Source of the DNA: Channa striata
Taxonomy: Eukaryota; Chordata; Actinopteri; Anabantiformes; Channidae
Assembly (NCBI GenBank): GCA_033026295.1
Contig: CM065172.1
Location: forward strand, 15,247,165 to 15,311,164
Length of the DNA: 64,000 nucleotides
Reading direction: 5' to 3'
The position numbers and the translations under genes are program-made. Each line of letters begins with the position of its first letter. Within the stretch, counting starts at the first letter, position 1. The notes under the pieces were generated by a model. That model saw only the letters and a list, made by a program, of their open reading frames with translations, was not told the origin of the DNA and did no database searches. Of this stretch, positions 38,888 through 52,600 are shown in pieces.

Positions 38888-39018
38888 AAATAAAAAGTTC
38901 TTTGGGATGTGCAGGCGGGTTGCCAGATTTAAAGTCAAAAGGCCCAGAAAGCTGCCACTGGTTTCATAGCCACAAAAAGTGAAAATCAGGGTAAAAAAGA
39001 TCTCATGATCCATCTGTC
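38888..39018 (-). pseudogene. Relic exon 10 of a third CYP3-family gene
   Basis: On the minus strand, after a preserved TTACAG acceptor, this reads GQMDHEIFFTLIFTF, CGYETSGSFLGLL and LNLATRLHIPKNF before a stop. It aligns residue for residue with exon 10 of the two neighbouring P450 genes (GLTDHEILSQAVFF, AGYETSSSSLGFL, YNLATHPHVQKNL). The oxygen-binding motif AGYET is changed to CGYET and the exon end is lost. The flanking exons are not recognisable with confidence. This is a much older copy than the tandem pair. Confidence 0.75.
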
Positions 39019-39356
39019 CTGTAACACATACACACCATACTTTAACTAGTATTACTGTAATGGACATAATCTATAATAAACTGTAAACAATTATGGCTTA
39101 ACAAGGATTCACTTGGGACAAAATTATCTAAAGCAGACAATTTTTGTCTCAATACAGTACAGTACAACTGAATGATTTGTCAAGACATGGTGACAGCTTT
39201 GACATTAAATAGTGGTTGACAATGTCAGGGAGCTTGGAGTCACAGGAACTTACAGCCCATAAATCCAGATCGATCCAAAACTTGACCTGATGTGTTTGTT
39301 GACCATTGCTGTTTTAATGCGCAAACAGACCAAAAGGAAAGCATTTATAAGACATT

Positions 39357-40625
39357 AGTTGTAAGATGACTTGTAAAGGTTTACTTTGTAGGTCCCTTTT
39401 TCACTTTTTCACTGACTTACAGTGAGTGAAACACATGGTTATACATACACAACGAAAAGCAAAGGCAGTGATCACCGATGTCATTGTCGACACTGTGTGC
39501 ACATGCAGAGTACGATAAAAAAAGAATGTCTGCCCTCACCACACACTCAGTGCTGCACTTTCTCATCACAACAATGACACATTAACAACTCAGTCACTGC
39601 AACCAAGTTATCTTAAAATAAGTTGGGGGTGTTATTGCTTTTAAATGTGTCAAAGTTTACAACTAGTAAGTTTGTCATGCTTGTAGATGTGATGTATGCA
39701 TTTCATTAGACCCCACATTTTTTTTACCTGACTCTTTTCTTCGTTAAAATGTTTTATTAAGTATTTTAGCGTGAACAAAGATTACAACACATTCACTTAT
39801 GGACACCTTTCTAAACACTCGATTTACACATACAGAATAATAGAATAAACAATTTAGCTACAGTAGCATTATAAAGGTAATCAAAATAGACATTTGGAAA
39901 AAGTAGTTTAGATGATTGATTTAAGGTTAGATAAGCAACAGTTCAGTTTAAAACTTCAATGTACACTTCATGACAAGTGACATTTGAAGTGTGAATTTAA
40001 AGTATAGTCAAGTATTTTGCGCAAAAACAGGCTGTGTAAATCACAGCAATGCAATTTGATGAGATCAAAAAAATAAAACCATCAGAGTAAATCTGCCTAA
40101 TGTGGCACAGTGAGATGCAAGTGAAACACACTTTTCAATAGACATTAATTCTGCTTAGACCTTCCTCATCACTGCAAATATGAATATAAAGACTAAAAAA
40201 ATATTAGCAAATTGAGTTTGGACTGAAGTTTTATGCCTTTACGGTGTTCTTACAGAAACGATGGGAAAAGTATAATTTTATAAGATGCTGTGCCATGTTA
40301 ATTGTTTCCTTTAGAATTAGAATTAGAATTAAACTCAACTATTATGCAGTAGATTTGCTTAAATCAATCAAATTAATTTTATATTATGTAAATGGAGCCT
40401 AGACTACAGACTATGTAGTGGAGATATATGCTCAGATTTAGACTACATGTTATATATTTAAACGGTACACATATCTGTGAGTGTTTTCTGTCTACATTCT
40501 TAACACACAAAACCAATTTTTTGTATGTAGAATATTTTCTACTATAAGAGGCAGATTAAACTGGCTCACATACCTAAACCCTGATTTGATATTGAAGAAG
40601 GCTTATTAATTAGAGTTAGTTAGAT
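39357..40625. other. Downstream flank of CYP3 copy A
   Basis: Non-coding, AT-rich, and nearly identical to 55265-56542. A minus-strand AATAAA (TTTATT at 39753-39758) is shared with the other unit. No gene was seen. Confidence 0.6.
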
Positions 40626-43600
40626 TCACAGGAAATTGGCAGCTGTTCCTCTGGGCTCGAGCTTCAACTTGATTGGATTCTTGGGTGCAGCAAATATATT
40701 GTTTCCCAGCACAAGTGGAATCTGGGAAAACAGAAAAGAGTTGTAAATAAGGCTGTACGAAAGATTATCATATATATAAATCACAGCTCCGTATGTAAAC
40801 TGAATGTTGAAATAATTATCAGGTGTCCCACTCAAAAGTAGTTGTTATGTTTGACATCAACGTGAGAAAAGGTTTGTAAGTTGACATAAGACACTGATCA
40901 TGCTTAGCAGTGTTACGGCAGGACATGCAAAGTGTGCCGGAGACAACAGACACACCGACTTGTTGAAAAGGTGGAGGAAAGACTTTACCTTTGGGTGTCC
41001 GTGATCAAGTCACATTAATGGTTCAATTGTAAACATCTTGTACATGTGGGACATTGTGGTAAAAACAAACGTTTTCAAAACTTATGGCAGACACTTAAGG
41101 TTAATATGTTTAATTTGGGACTGGGGAATTTTAGAACATGCTCTCTTCCTCCAGCAAGAGACCTTGTATTTTTAGTTCACTATTTCTTTTGACATAAATG
41201 AATCAAATGCACGAATGCAGCCTGGTCAAGAAACCCTGACATCACAACACAGAGCAACACAGAGTGGACTGACAAACCCGTCTCACTTATGAAGCAGAGT
41301 GGCAGTCGAACAAGCTTCAGGCAGATGCCAGTAGCAAGGACTTCACTGACTGATTACCATAAGTGAAGGAGGTGGATGTGGATGCGATCTCACAACCTAA
41401 ACCCTCTAGTGTGACAGCTGTCCTTGTCTTAGTATATATAGAAATATATGCCATGCCTAGGTTTACTGCTCTGACTTAGATAAACAGTGATCATTTTAGT
41501 AATCAATGTATTAAGTACAAGTATAGTGGTGACAGTGACAGTTGTAACAGTACGAATACTGGAAATGTCTTCTTACATCCGTCTCCTTGCATGTGACAAA
41601 GCTGAAGTTCTGAAGGATCTCCACTATGACCAACTTCATCATCAGAACAGCAAATCGCATGCCAATACAATTCCTTGGTCCTGCTCCAAATGGCAGGAAT
41701 GCAAAAGGATCAATTTTGTCTTTGTTCTCTTTGCTGAACCTAGAAAACAAAGATGAACAAATAACAAGAACTGCATAAATGACTTTGTTTTGGAAAACCT
41801 GATCTTAATCTGCCTTTAACTCTGTAAAGTACCTCTCAGGTTTAAAGGCCTCAGGCTCGGGCCACAAAGCAGGGTCGTGGTGGAGAGTGTAAATGGGTAT
41901 AATGACAGCAGTTCCCTTAGGGATGGCGACACCATTCACTTCAACAGAAGCCTTTGACATCCTGTCCAATCGAGTAACAACAGGGTACAGCCTCAGTGAC
42001 TCATTCACCACCATGTCCAGATACTCCATACTCATCAGAGCTTCATATGTTGGTCGGCCCTGGAGGGAGGGAAAGTATAGTTTTGTAGAATTTAGTTGGC
42101 GGCACCGGACCAGTTGGTGACGAAACAAAGAGTTACAGTTAAACCAAAAATACAACCTTTTCTGGGAAGGTTTTTTCAATCTCCTCTTGCAGGTTCTTTT
42201 GGACGTGGGGGTGGGTTGCCAGGTTGTAGGCCAAGAAGCCCAGTGAGCTGCTACTGGTTTCATACCCAGCAAACATGAAAAACACGGCCTGAGAAAGGAT
42301 CTCATGATCTGTAAGTCCTGCAACACAAACACAGCATGACTGAAGTCAGGTAACTGTAATGATGACTGTTTGAATCTGGAAAGCAGCGTTACAGCCTAGG
42401 AAAGCTTTAATGCAGACTCAGATTCCATGGACCTTTTGATGGAAATATAAGGCATTTCTAATACAATAAAAAGATAACACGATAATATTTACCTCATTAT
42501 GACACATATCTGACACAATAAACACATTAAAAGTATTGTATACACACTAGTATTGTATTGGTGTAAAGGAAGAGCATCAATTATGATTTTTGACCATATA
42601 AATGTACACAAACAAATTAAAAAGTATACTAGGGGTAAATCTAGGCACAGGGGTTTAATCTAGCCACAGGGGTTGTAATCTAGCCACAGGAGTTGCAAGC
42701 CAGTGACTTCTGTGCCGGTCCCAAGCCCGGATAAATAGAGAGGGTTGCGGCAGGAAGGGCATCTGGCGTAAAATTTTGCAAGTACAACCATGCGAGTCAT
42801 CCATACCACTTTCATACGGGATCGGTCGAGGCCCGGGTCAACAACGACCGCCACCGGTGCTGTTAACTTACAGGATGCCGGTGGAAATTGGACTACTGAT
42901 GGTCGAAGAAGGATAGGAGGCAGAAGGGTTCGTGGTCAGAGAGAGAAGGGGAAAGGCAGGAGCTTAGATCTGAGAGTAGGGACTCTTAACGTTGGAACAA
43001 TGACAGGGAAAGGTAGAGAGCTGGCAGACATGATGGAGATAAGGAAGGTAGATGTACTGTGTGTGCAGGAGACTAGGTGGAAGGGTAGCAAAGCACGTAG
43101 TATTGGAGGAGGATACAAACTGTTCTACCATGGTGTGGATAGGAAGAGAAACGGAGTTGGAGTGATCCTGAAGAGGGAGTTTGTGAACAATGTTCTAGAG
43201 GTGAAAAGAGTCTCTGACAGGGTGATGAGCCTAAAGTTAGAAATCGAAGGGGTGATGGTGAACGTAGTCAGTGGGTATGCTCCACAAGTTGGCTGTGAGT
43301 TAGAAGAGAAGGAGAGGTTCTGGAGTGAGTTTGATGAGGTTGTAGAGAGTATCCCCAGAGGAGAGAGGGTAGTTGTTGGAGCAGACTTCAATGGGCATGT
43401 TGGTGAGGGGAACAGAGGTGATGAGGAGGTGATGGGCAGGTTTGGTGTAAAGGACAGGAATCCAGAAGGACAGATGGTTGTGGACTTTGCTAAGAGGATG
43501 GAAATGGCTGTAGTTAACACTTACTTCCAGAAGAGAGAGGAACACAGAGTGACATACAACAGTGGAGGTAGGAGCACACAGGTGGACTACATTCTATGTA

Positions 43601-46600
43601 GACGAGGTCATTTGAGAGAGGTCAGTGACTGTAAAGTGGTGGTAGGAGAGAGTTTAGCCAGACAGCACCGCATGGTGGTGTGTAAGATGACTCTGGTGGT
43701 CAGGAAGAAGAAGAGAGGAAAGACAGAAAAGAAGACCAAGTGGTGGAAGCTAAAGAATGAAGAAGTTGAGACAGGCTTTGTGTGATCAGGAAGAGCTTCC
43801 AAATGACTGGGAAACTACAGCAGAGGTAATCAGGGAAACAGGTAGGAAGGTGCTTGGTGTGTCATCTGGAAAGAGGAAAGATGATAAAGACACTTGGTGG
43901 TGGAATGAGGAAGTACAGGACTGCATCCAGAGGAAGAGGCTAGCTAAAAGGAAGTGGGATGTAGAAAGGACTGAAGAAAGTAGACAGGAGTACAAGGAAG
44001 TGCAGGAGAGTGAAAGGGGAGGTGGGGAGAAAGTACGAAGAGCTGTATGACAGGGCCATGGATGATTGTGGATTAAAGACAGAGATGGAAATAACAAGCC
44101 AGCAGAGAAGATGGAAGGAGTATTTTGAGGAGCTCATGAATTAAAAAGATGAGGATTAGAAAGGATGAGGTGAAGGCTCTGAAAAGGATGAAGAGCGGAA
44201 AGGCTGTTGGTCCTGATGACGTGCCTGTGGAGGTGTGGAAGTGTCTAGGAGAGACAGCAGTGAAGTTTCTGACAGGTCTGTTTAACAGGATTCTAGAGAG
44301 TGAGAAGATGCCTGAGGAATGGAGGAGAAGCGTTCTGGTGCCGATCTTTAAGAACAAGGGTGACACACAGAACTGCAGCAACTACAGAGGGATAAAGCTG
44401 ATGAGCCACACAATGAAGCTGTGGGAAACAGCAGTGGAAGCCAGACTTAGGAAGGAGGTGGAGATTTGTGAGCAGCAGTATGGTTTCATGCCCCGTAAGA
44501 CCACCACTGATGCCATTTTTGCTTTGAGGTTGTTGAAGGAAAAGTACAGAGATGGTCAGAAGGAGCTGCATTGTGTCTTTGTGGGTTTAGAGAAGGCGTA
44601 TGACAGGGTGCCGAGGGAGGAGCTGTGGTCCTGTATGAGGATGTCGGGAGTGGCAGAGAAGTACGTCAGAGTAGTCCAGGACATGTATGAGAGGAGCATG
44701 ACGGTGGTGAGATGTGCCGTAGGTCAGACAGAGGAGTTCAAGGTGGAGGTGGGACCACCCCAAGGATCAGCTTTGAGTCCCTTCTTGTTTGCTATGCTGA
44801 TGGACAGGTTGACAGATGAGGTCAGACAGAAATCTCCCTGGACAATGATGTTTGCAGATGACATTGTGATTTGCAGCGAGAGTAGAGAGCTGGTGGAGGA
44901 ACAGCTGGAGAGGTGGAGGTTTGCTCTGGAAAGAAGAGGTATGAAAGTCAGTCGTAGCAAGACAGAATACATGTGTGTAAACGAGAGGGAGCCAGGTAGA
45001 AGTGTGAGGTTACAGGGGGCTGAGGTGAAGAAGGTGCAGGAGTTTAAGTACTTGGGGTCAACAGTTCAGTGTGATGGGGAGTGTGGAAAAGAGGTGAAGA
45101 GGCGAGTGCAGGCGGGTTGGAATGGGTGGAGGAAAGTGTCAGGAGTGTTGTGTGACAGAAGAGTGTCAGCAAGACTCAAAGGAAAGGTGTACAGGACAAA
45201 ATAAAAATGATCACAAGAGGAGTTAATCATAATAACTTAATAAAAATCAGGACTGGTCCTCTTACTGAACAAAGAACTAAAACAATTAAATGTGGATTAT
45301 TAAATATCAGATCTCTCTCATCTAAATCTCTGTTAGTAAATGACTTGATAAGCGATCATCAAGTCAATTTATTTTGTCTCACTGAAACCTGGTTGCAGAA
45401 GGAAGAATATGTTAGTTTAAATGAGTAGACCCCCCCAAGTCATATTAACTATCATGTTCCTAGAAGCTCAGGCCGAGGTGGAGGAGTAGCAGCAATCTGT
45501 CATTGAGCTTACCAATAAACCCTAGACCTAAACATAGTTATAACTCATTTGAAAGTCTTACTCTGAGACTTTCGCACCCAATTTGGAAAACTCAAAATTC
45601 ACTCCTATTTGTTATTGTGTATCGTCCTCCAGTCCCTTATTCTGAATTTTTGACTGAATTCTCAGATTTTCTAGCTGACTTAGTGCTTAGTGCAGATAAA
45701 GTCGTCATAGTGGGCGATTTTAACATTCATGTAGATGCTGACAGTAACTCCCTCAACACAGCATTTACCTCATTATTAGATTCAATTGGTTTCTCTCAAA
45801 ATGTAAATGAACCCACTCACTGTTTTAGTCACACCCTAGACCTTGTCCTTGCATACGGTATTAAAATTGATAAACTAAGAGTATTTCCCCATAATTCTGT
45901 TCTTTTTGACCATTTCCTAATAACATTTGAATTTAGTTTATTGGACTACACAGCAGCTAGAAAAAAGTTTTGCTTCAGTAGGTGTTTATCTGACATGTAC
46001 AGAAATAACTGAGAGTAGCCTCATTAACTGTACTCCTGTACAAGTTGATTACCTTACTGATAATTATGCAGCATCTTTACTTGATAGTGTTGCCCCTCTA
46101 AAAAAGAAGGCAGTAATTCTGAACAGGCGATCTCCATGGTATAGCTCGCAAACCCGCAATTTAAAGCAGGCGTCACGAAGACTAGAAAGGAAGTGGCGTT
46201 CCACTCATTCACAAGAATCACGCTTAGCCTGGAAAAAGAGTTTATATTTATACAAATTAGCACGCCGTAAAGCCAGAACAGCTTATTATTCATCACTAAT
46301 AGAGGAAAACAAGAACAACCCCCGGTTTCTTTTCAGCACTGTAGCCAGGATGACTAAGAGCCATAGTTCAGTTGAGACTAGTATTCCCTCAACGCTATGT
46401 AGCAATGACTTCATGACCTTCTTCACAAACAAAATCATAGCTATTAGAAATAAAATTCACCAGACCCTCCCCATAAATACTACAGAATGAGAATCATCAG
46501 TAAGTCCTCAGTCCCTTTTAGACTGCTTTGTGCCCATAGACCCTGCTGAACTAACTTCAACTATTATGGCATCTAAACCAACAACATGTCTGCTAGACCC

Positions 46601-49600
46601 TATTCCAGTTAGACTGCTCAAAGACGCTCTACCCTTATTAGACACGTTCGTATTAGATATCATTAATCTATCTTTACAAACAGGATATGTACCAAAGGCC
46701 TATAAGGTAGCTGTAATCAAACCTCTACTTAAAAAACCTAGTCTGGATCAAGGTGTCTTAGCCAATTACAGACCAACATCCAATCTCCCCTTTATTTCTA
46801 AAATACTTGATAAAGTAGTTGTAAAGCAATTATGTGACCACCTGCGCAGAAACAACTTGTTTGAAGAATTTCAGTCAGGATTTAGAGTTCATCATAGCAC
46901 AAAAACTGCACTGATTAAAGTCACCAACGATCTTCTGGCTTCAGATAACGGACTTGTCTCTATACTAGTTCTGCTAGATCTTAGTGCTGCATTTGACACT
47001 ATTGATCACAGAATATTATTACAGAGATAGAACATGTTATTGGAATTAAAGGAACAGCACTAAATTTGTTTAAATCGTATCTATCAGATAGATTCCAATT
47101 TGTTCATGTTAATGATGAATCTTCGACATACACAAAGGTTAGTTATGGAATTCCACAAGGCTCTGTATTAGGACCAATACTCTTTACTCTATATATGTCT
47201 CCCCTTCGCAACATTATTAGAAAACAGTCTGTAAATTTGATGATGACACGCAGTTATATCTATCTATGAAACCTGATGAAACAAATAAATTAATCAAACT
47301 ACAAGCATGTCTAAAAGACATAAGGGACTGGATGACGTATAATTTTCTTCTTCTAAACTCAGATAAAACTGAAGTTATTGTATTTGGGCCTAAAAGTCTA
47401 AGAAACATGTTTTCTAACCATATTGTTACTTTAGATGACATAACTCTTGCCCCCAGTAGTACTGCAAGGAATCTTGGAGTCATTTTTGACCAGGATTTGT
47501 CATTTACCTCACACATAAAGCAAATCTCTAGAACAGCCTTCTTCCACCTACGGAATATTGCCAAAATTAGGAGCATCCTATCCCAAAGCGATGCTGAAAA
47601 ATTGGTTCATGCATTTGTTACCTGTAGATTGGACTATTGTAATTCTCTACTTTCAGGCTGCCCCAGTAACTCCCTAAAAACCCTCCAATTAATCCAAAAT
47701 GCTGCAGCAAGATTACTGACTGGGATTGGTAAGAGAGATCATATTTCACCTTCATTAGCTTCTCTCCATTGGCTTCCAATTAAATGCAGAATAGAATTTA
47801 AAACCCTTCTTCTTACCTATAAAGCTTTAAACGGTCAAGCCCCATCATATTTAAAAGATCTCCTAGTACCATATCATCCCACTAGACCACTTCGGTCCCA
47901 AAATGCAGGCCTACTTGTGGTTCCCAGAATTTCCAAAAATAGAATGGGAGGCAGAGCCTTTAGCTATCGAGCTCCTCTCCTGTGGAACCAGCTCCCAATC
48001 CAGATTCGGGAAGCAGACACCCTCTCTATTTTTAAGACTAGGCTCAAAACCTTCCTCATTGATAAAGCTTAAAGTTGGTTATAGTCATGCTGCTATAGGC
48101 TTAGACTGCTGGGGGACTCTGCACTGTGCCACTTCCTCTTCTCTTCATTCTCTCCTCTCACCCCACATTTATAATGTCACCACTGTATGACATTAACTCT
48201 GTGTCTTCTTTGTCCCGTAGTCGTCTCTCTCCCTCTCTTTCCCCCCTCTCTCTCTCCCTGTCTTCAGGTGTCCCCGGATTTGGCGCTGTGTGTCCTCCAG
48301 TGTGCAGCTACTGGTCCTACTAACCTGCTCAATGTTTTGTTGCTGCTTTTGTTGCTCTGTTCTTTTCTCTCTCCACTTTCCACTCAGCCCAACCGGTCAA
48401 GGCAGATGGCCGTCCACCCTGAACCTCGTTCTGCTGGAGGTTTCTTCCGGTAAAGGGAGTTTGTCCACTCCACTGTTGCCTATGGCTTGCTCAAGGGGGA
48501 TTTGTTGGGTTTTCTCTACATGTTTGTATAGTCTTGACTTTATTATGTAAAGTGCCCTGAGATGACCTTGTTGTAAATTGGCGCTATATAAATAAAGTTG
48601 AATTGAATTGAATTGAATGAAGATGTTGAGGTTCTCCTAAGGAGTGACGAGGTTGGACAGAATTAGGAACGAGCTCATCAGAGGGACAGCCCACGTTGCC
48701 TGTGTTAGCAACAAAGTCAGAGGGGCCAGACTGAGATGGTTTGGACATGTGCAGAGGAGGGATAGTGACTATATTGGTAGAAGGATGTTGGAGATGGAGC
48801 AGCCAGGCAAGAGGGCGAGAGGATGACCAAGGAGGAGATATATGGATGTTCTAACAGAAGACATGAGGTTAGCTGGTGTCAGAGAGGAAGATGCCCAGGA
48901 TAGAGTGAAGTGGAAAAGGATGATTTGCTGTGGCGACCCCTGATGGGAAAAGCCGAAAGAGTAGTAGTAGACTAGACCACTAAAGAGCACTGAAAAGTAA
49001 ATAATATCATATGGTACCGAAATCAAAGAAGATGATGCATTTTAGTAATTCCATGTGGTTTATTTTTTACCTTTTTGGGAGCTCATATCATCTGTGTTCT
49101 CTGAAATCTGACGATCCACCATAAGCTGCATGAAGTCAACTCGGTTCTGCCAAAGACAGGCACAAATGTTATGAACAAAACCAAAACCAAGATCAAATAC
49201 ATTTTAGTGTATCTACAGCAAATTACATTATGTTCATTCTTATTGCGGTCTGATTTAATCGTCTTCAGAAAGTTGAAAAAAAAATCCAACACATCAGCAG
49301 GAAAAAACGATGCGTTTATCTTCTGAAGAAGTGGCGCGAGGAACGGAAACAGAACTGAAATTAATGAGAATCAGTGAATTAATTCAGGTCTCAAGAAGAC
49401 ATGATAGACATTCTTGTTAAACAATAATATTTCACAAACCAATCAACAGAAGCAAGGGATTCAAGAAGTTGAACTTGACAATTTTCTTTATGTTTGCTAC
49501 AAAAGGATCAGAAGGATGATTGATGGAATCAATGTCCACACTGAAGGCAGTGCTGGTCACAACATCCATACTGTAAGGTCCAAATACGCTGCAGAAATAG

Positions 49601-52600
49601 AAAACATGCAGTTGAAGGTGAATATTACATAACAACAACTCTTTTCTGTAAGTGGGAGGGAAAAACTTTTGATAAAAACTATTTTGAACCCAAATCTCAT
49701 TCCAAACAAACACATTACTCACTCTTTGACCTCGATCACTCCATTTGCTTCTACTTTCTTCTGAAGACTCTTGATTAGATTACTTGAGTGCTGCAACATT
49801 ATTGTGTACATCTGCCCGAAAGTAAATAAAAGCATTAAAATATGTGTAAACAGGTGTGGTGTAAATTTCTGAACAATGTACAGAAATGAACACAATCAAA
49901 CAGTCTGCAGTTTGCTCCTTAACCTCTTTCAGCCGTCCGCTGGTGAAAGATGGAGAGAGTATGCTGCGAATCCTCTTCCATTCCTCATCTTCAACTATTG
50001 ATATTGCATCATATAAAGGGCCGTTTACACCCGTGTTCTAATTCACACACACACACACACAAACACACATTAAATGCCTTCTTTTTTGTTCTGTGGTTAT
50101 TATTGAGTTATTACCTTGTAATATTCAGGGTTTTTACTTACCCGTCTGTTGGTAAAAACTGAATAAAACTCTTTAATCAAAATTGTTTTGATCATTCCTG
50201 TGTCCATAATAGCCAGGAGAGGCTGCCGTCCATCATAAATCCTTGTAATGTAATACACGTACTTCAGTTAATTAATTACAGGCTCGAACATTGAATTAGA
50301 AATGTTTGAAACAATATATAATTTATTATTTAATATTAAACACTTACCCCCACACCTTTCCATATTTCTGATAGCACTGTGTATCAAAATTATGGATGCC
50401 CTGAGGATAAAAACAAAATAACTTATATAAGAAAAGTTATTATAAAGGAACTTATTATTAAAAAGGTCTTATATAAGTCAATATAGCAAAATGACAAATG
50501 TTTATCACGTGTCTGTATTCCAGAAATGTCCCAATAAAGGGCAAAGGTTTGGGTCCATTTATCTTGAAAAAGCCATATGGAGCATGTCTGAGGTATGAAA
50601 CCTGAGACCAGAAATGTCTCACCAAAGTAATTTTACCCCTCTAACAGTGACATATTGCATGTTCCAGACTTTTTCTTCCATGTTTTGGTTTGGAACACTG
50701 AAACAACAAAATGTCCTGGTAGTAAATGACTTGTTCATAGTGAACACTAACTTCAACTTTCAGGCTGTGTTTTATATTTCTCAAAAGAAATAAGAAAGGT
50801 AAACAGTAGGTTTTAGTTGACAGTAACTGTAATACACAGAAGCTTTAAGTATCATTACAAGCAGAAACTCCATCACTTCTCTTAGGATCATACAATGGTG
50901 CAAAATATGAACTACTAAATACTGACCTCTACAGGCATGAGTGGTGCCTATTAAAAATGGATAGTTTTATAGAAATACACTTGATTTAAAGCTATACCTG
51001 GAGCATACACTTGCATAGCAAATTATAATTTTTATTGGTTTAGGAATCTCCTATGTGTGAATTTATTGAAAGCTCAACTATGAAAACCTGACTCTTTCAT
51101 AGTGTGTTTAGGAGGGACAAATGACACCTTATTTATAATCTCAATTAATAATTAAAACCACTCCACTGACCAGTGTGACTTTATCGCTTTAAATTTCCAT
51201 CACTTTTTAAGACTATATTACTTTTTCAAATAAAATTCTTCAAACAATACAGTACATTTTAAGGCTGTATATTAGTTCCACACATAATTCTTATTTTTTT
51301 GATCTGAATGACCACCTTACATTATGTTTAGAGTTTCTGAATTTCAACATGGGCTATTTGACGTTTACATTGCATTATATTCCTCCTGTTTTCATCAGCT
51401 ATAACAGAAAGTTCAACAAAACTAATTGTACAGTATCACGGTACATGGGAATCATGTTTTACAGTGTCAGTTTTTCCTTTTAAAACCATAAACTGGGAAA
51501 TTATAATTTTTATTGGTTTAGGAATCTCCTATGTGTAAATTTATTGACAGCTTAAGTATGTAAAACTGACTCTTTCATAGTTTATTTAGGAGGGACAAAT
51601 GACACCTTATTTATAATCTCAATTAATAACTCAACTTTAAACTCCAACTGTTCTACATACCCATTAGATCACATGCTCAACGTATGTCCTTTAAATTGCA
51701 TCATATTTCGACTGTTTGTATCAGCTATAACAGAAAGTTCACCAAAACTAATTGTACAGTATCACGGTACATGGGAATCATGTTGTACAGTGTAAGTTTT
51801 CCTTTTAAAACCATAAACTAGCAAATTATAATTTTTATTGCTTTAGGAATCTCTTATGTGTGATTTACAGACTATGAGCTTAAGTCTGTGAATTTGACTC
51901 TCTTATAAGCTATACTGTACCCACTTTCAGGATTGGCACATAAAACCTCATTTATCAATGAGACAACAATGGCATGGCACAGTGGTTGAGTGGCGAGCGC
52001 CGCCAGCTCACAGCCATGAGGTTGGAGGTTTGAATCCCCATGCTTGTCCATGTCTAAAGACATTCCTGTTGGGTTGATTGGTGACTCTAAATGTCCCAAT
52101 GACAGCTGCCATAGGCTGCTGTCAGCTGCAGTTGTACTTAAAAATGTAAAACCCCTTTGACGCCACAGATTACAGGAAGTGGTTTTTCACATGAAGTGGT
52201 TTTTCACATTTAAAAAAACAAGATGAGGACAGAAGAATGCCAGACTGTACTGAATAATAAGGCGTAATTTATGCTTATTACTCTCCTATAAACACTTCAG
52301 GTCCAATATAAAGTTTAAAACATTTCAGCTGCAACAGTGTTAAGCTAAAAAAGACACATTTTTTAATCCAGCGTTTTCTACTTTTTACAGTATTCGGCTG
52401 ATTGGACAGTTTTTGTCCAGTTCAACATGTTCCACAATGAAATGCAAATAGTTCTGTAAACTTTTATTCATGGTTTATGGGTTGTGCAGATGAAATCTCT
52501 TTTCTTTCCTCCTTTTTAGCTAATTTTTTTATACACAATTTTCGTGGTATGGGGCAGCAAAATGTAATGTGTAGAGATTTTCAACTGGTGTGTTCAACCT

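Larger units (their letters stand above)
38001..39356. other. Gap between cttnbp2nl and the P450 cluster, with degraded P450 sequence
   Basis: No intact gene. The stretch 38880-39020 is a decayed CYP3 exon, and 38640-38760 may be another (listed separately). The segment 38200-38400 is open on the minus strand but resembles nothing I know. The rest is unremarkable AT-rich DNA up to the start of the duplicated block at about 39357. Confidence 0.5.

Noticed and set aside
41805..42332. 175-codon frame spanning P450 exons 10 and 11
   Set aside because: It reads through the intron between them and is out of frame in exon 10. The real exons were placed by splice sites and the 161- and 227-bp family sizes.
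42790..45204. Two long open frames that might be called host genes (endonuclease-like and reverse-transcriptase-like)
   Set aside because: They form one RTE retrotransposon with an endonuclease and FADD reverse transcriptase, repeated twice more in the window and flanked by a possible target duplication.
47266..48072. 268-codon open frame
   Set aside because: It is the C-terminal part of the L2 reverse transcriptase region; the preceding parts of the same protein are in other frames.
51872..52099. 75-codon minus-strand frame
   Set aside because: It lies in the tRNA-like dispersed repeat and is not a gene.
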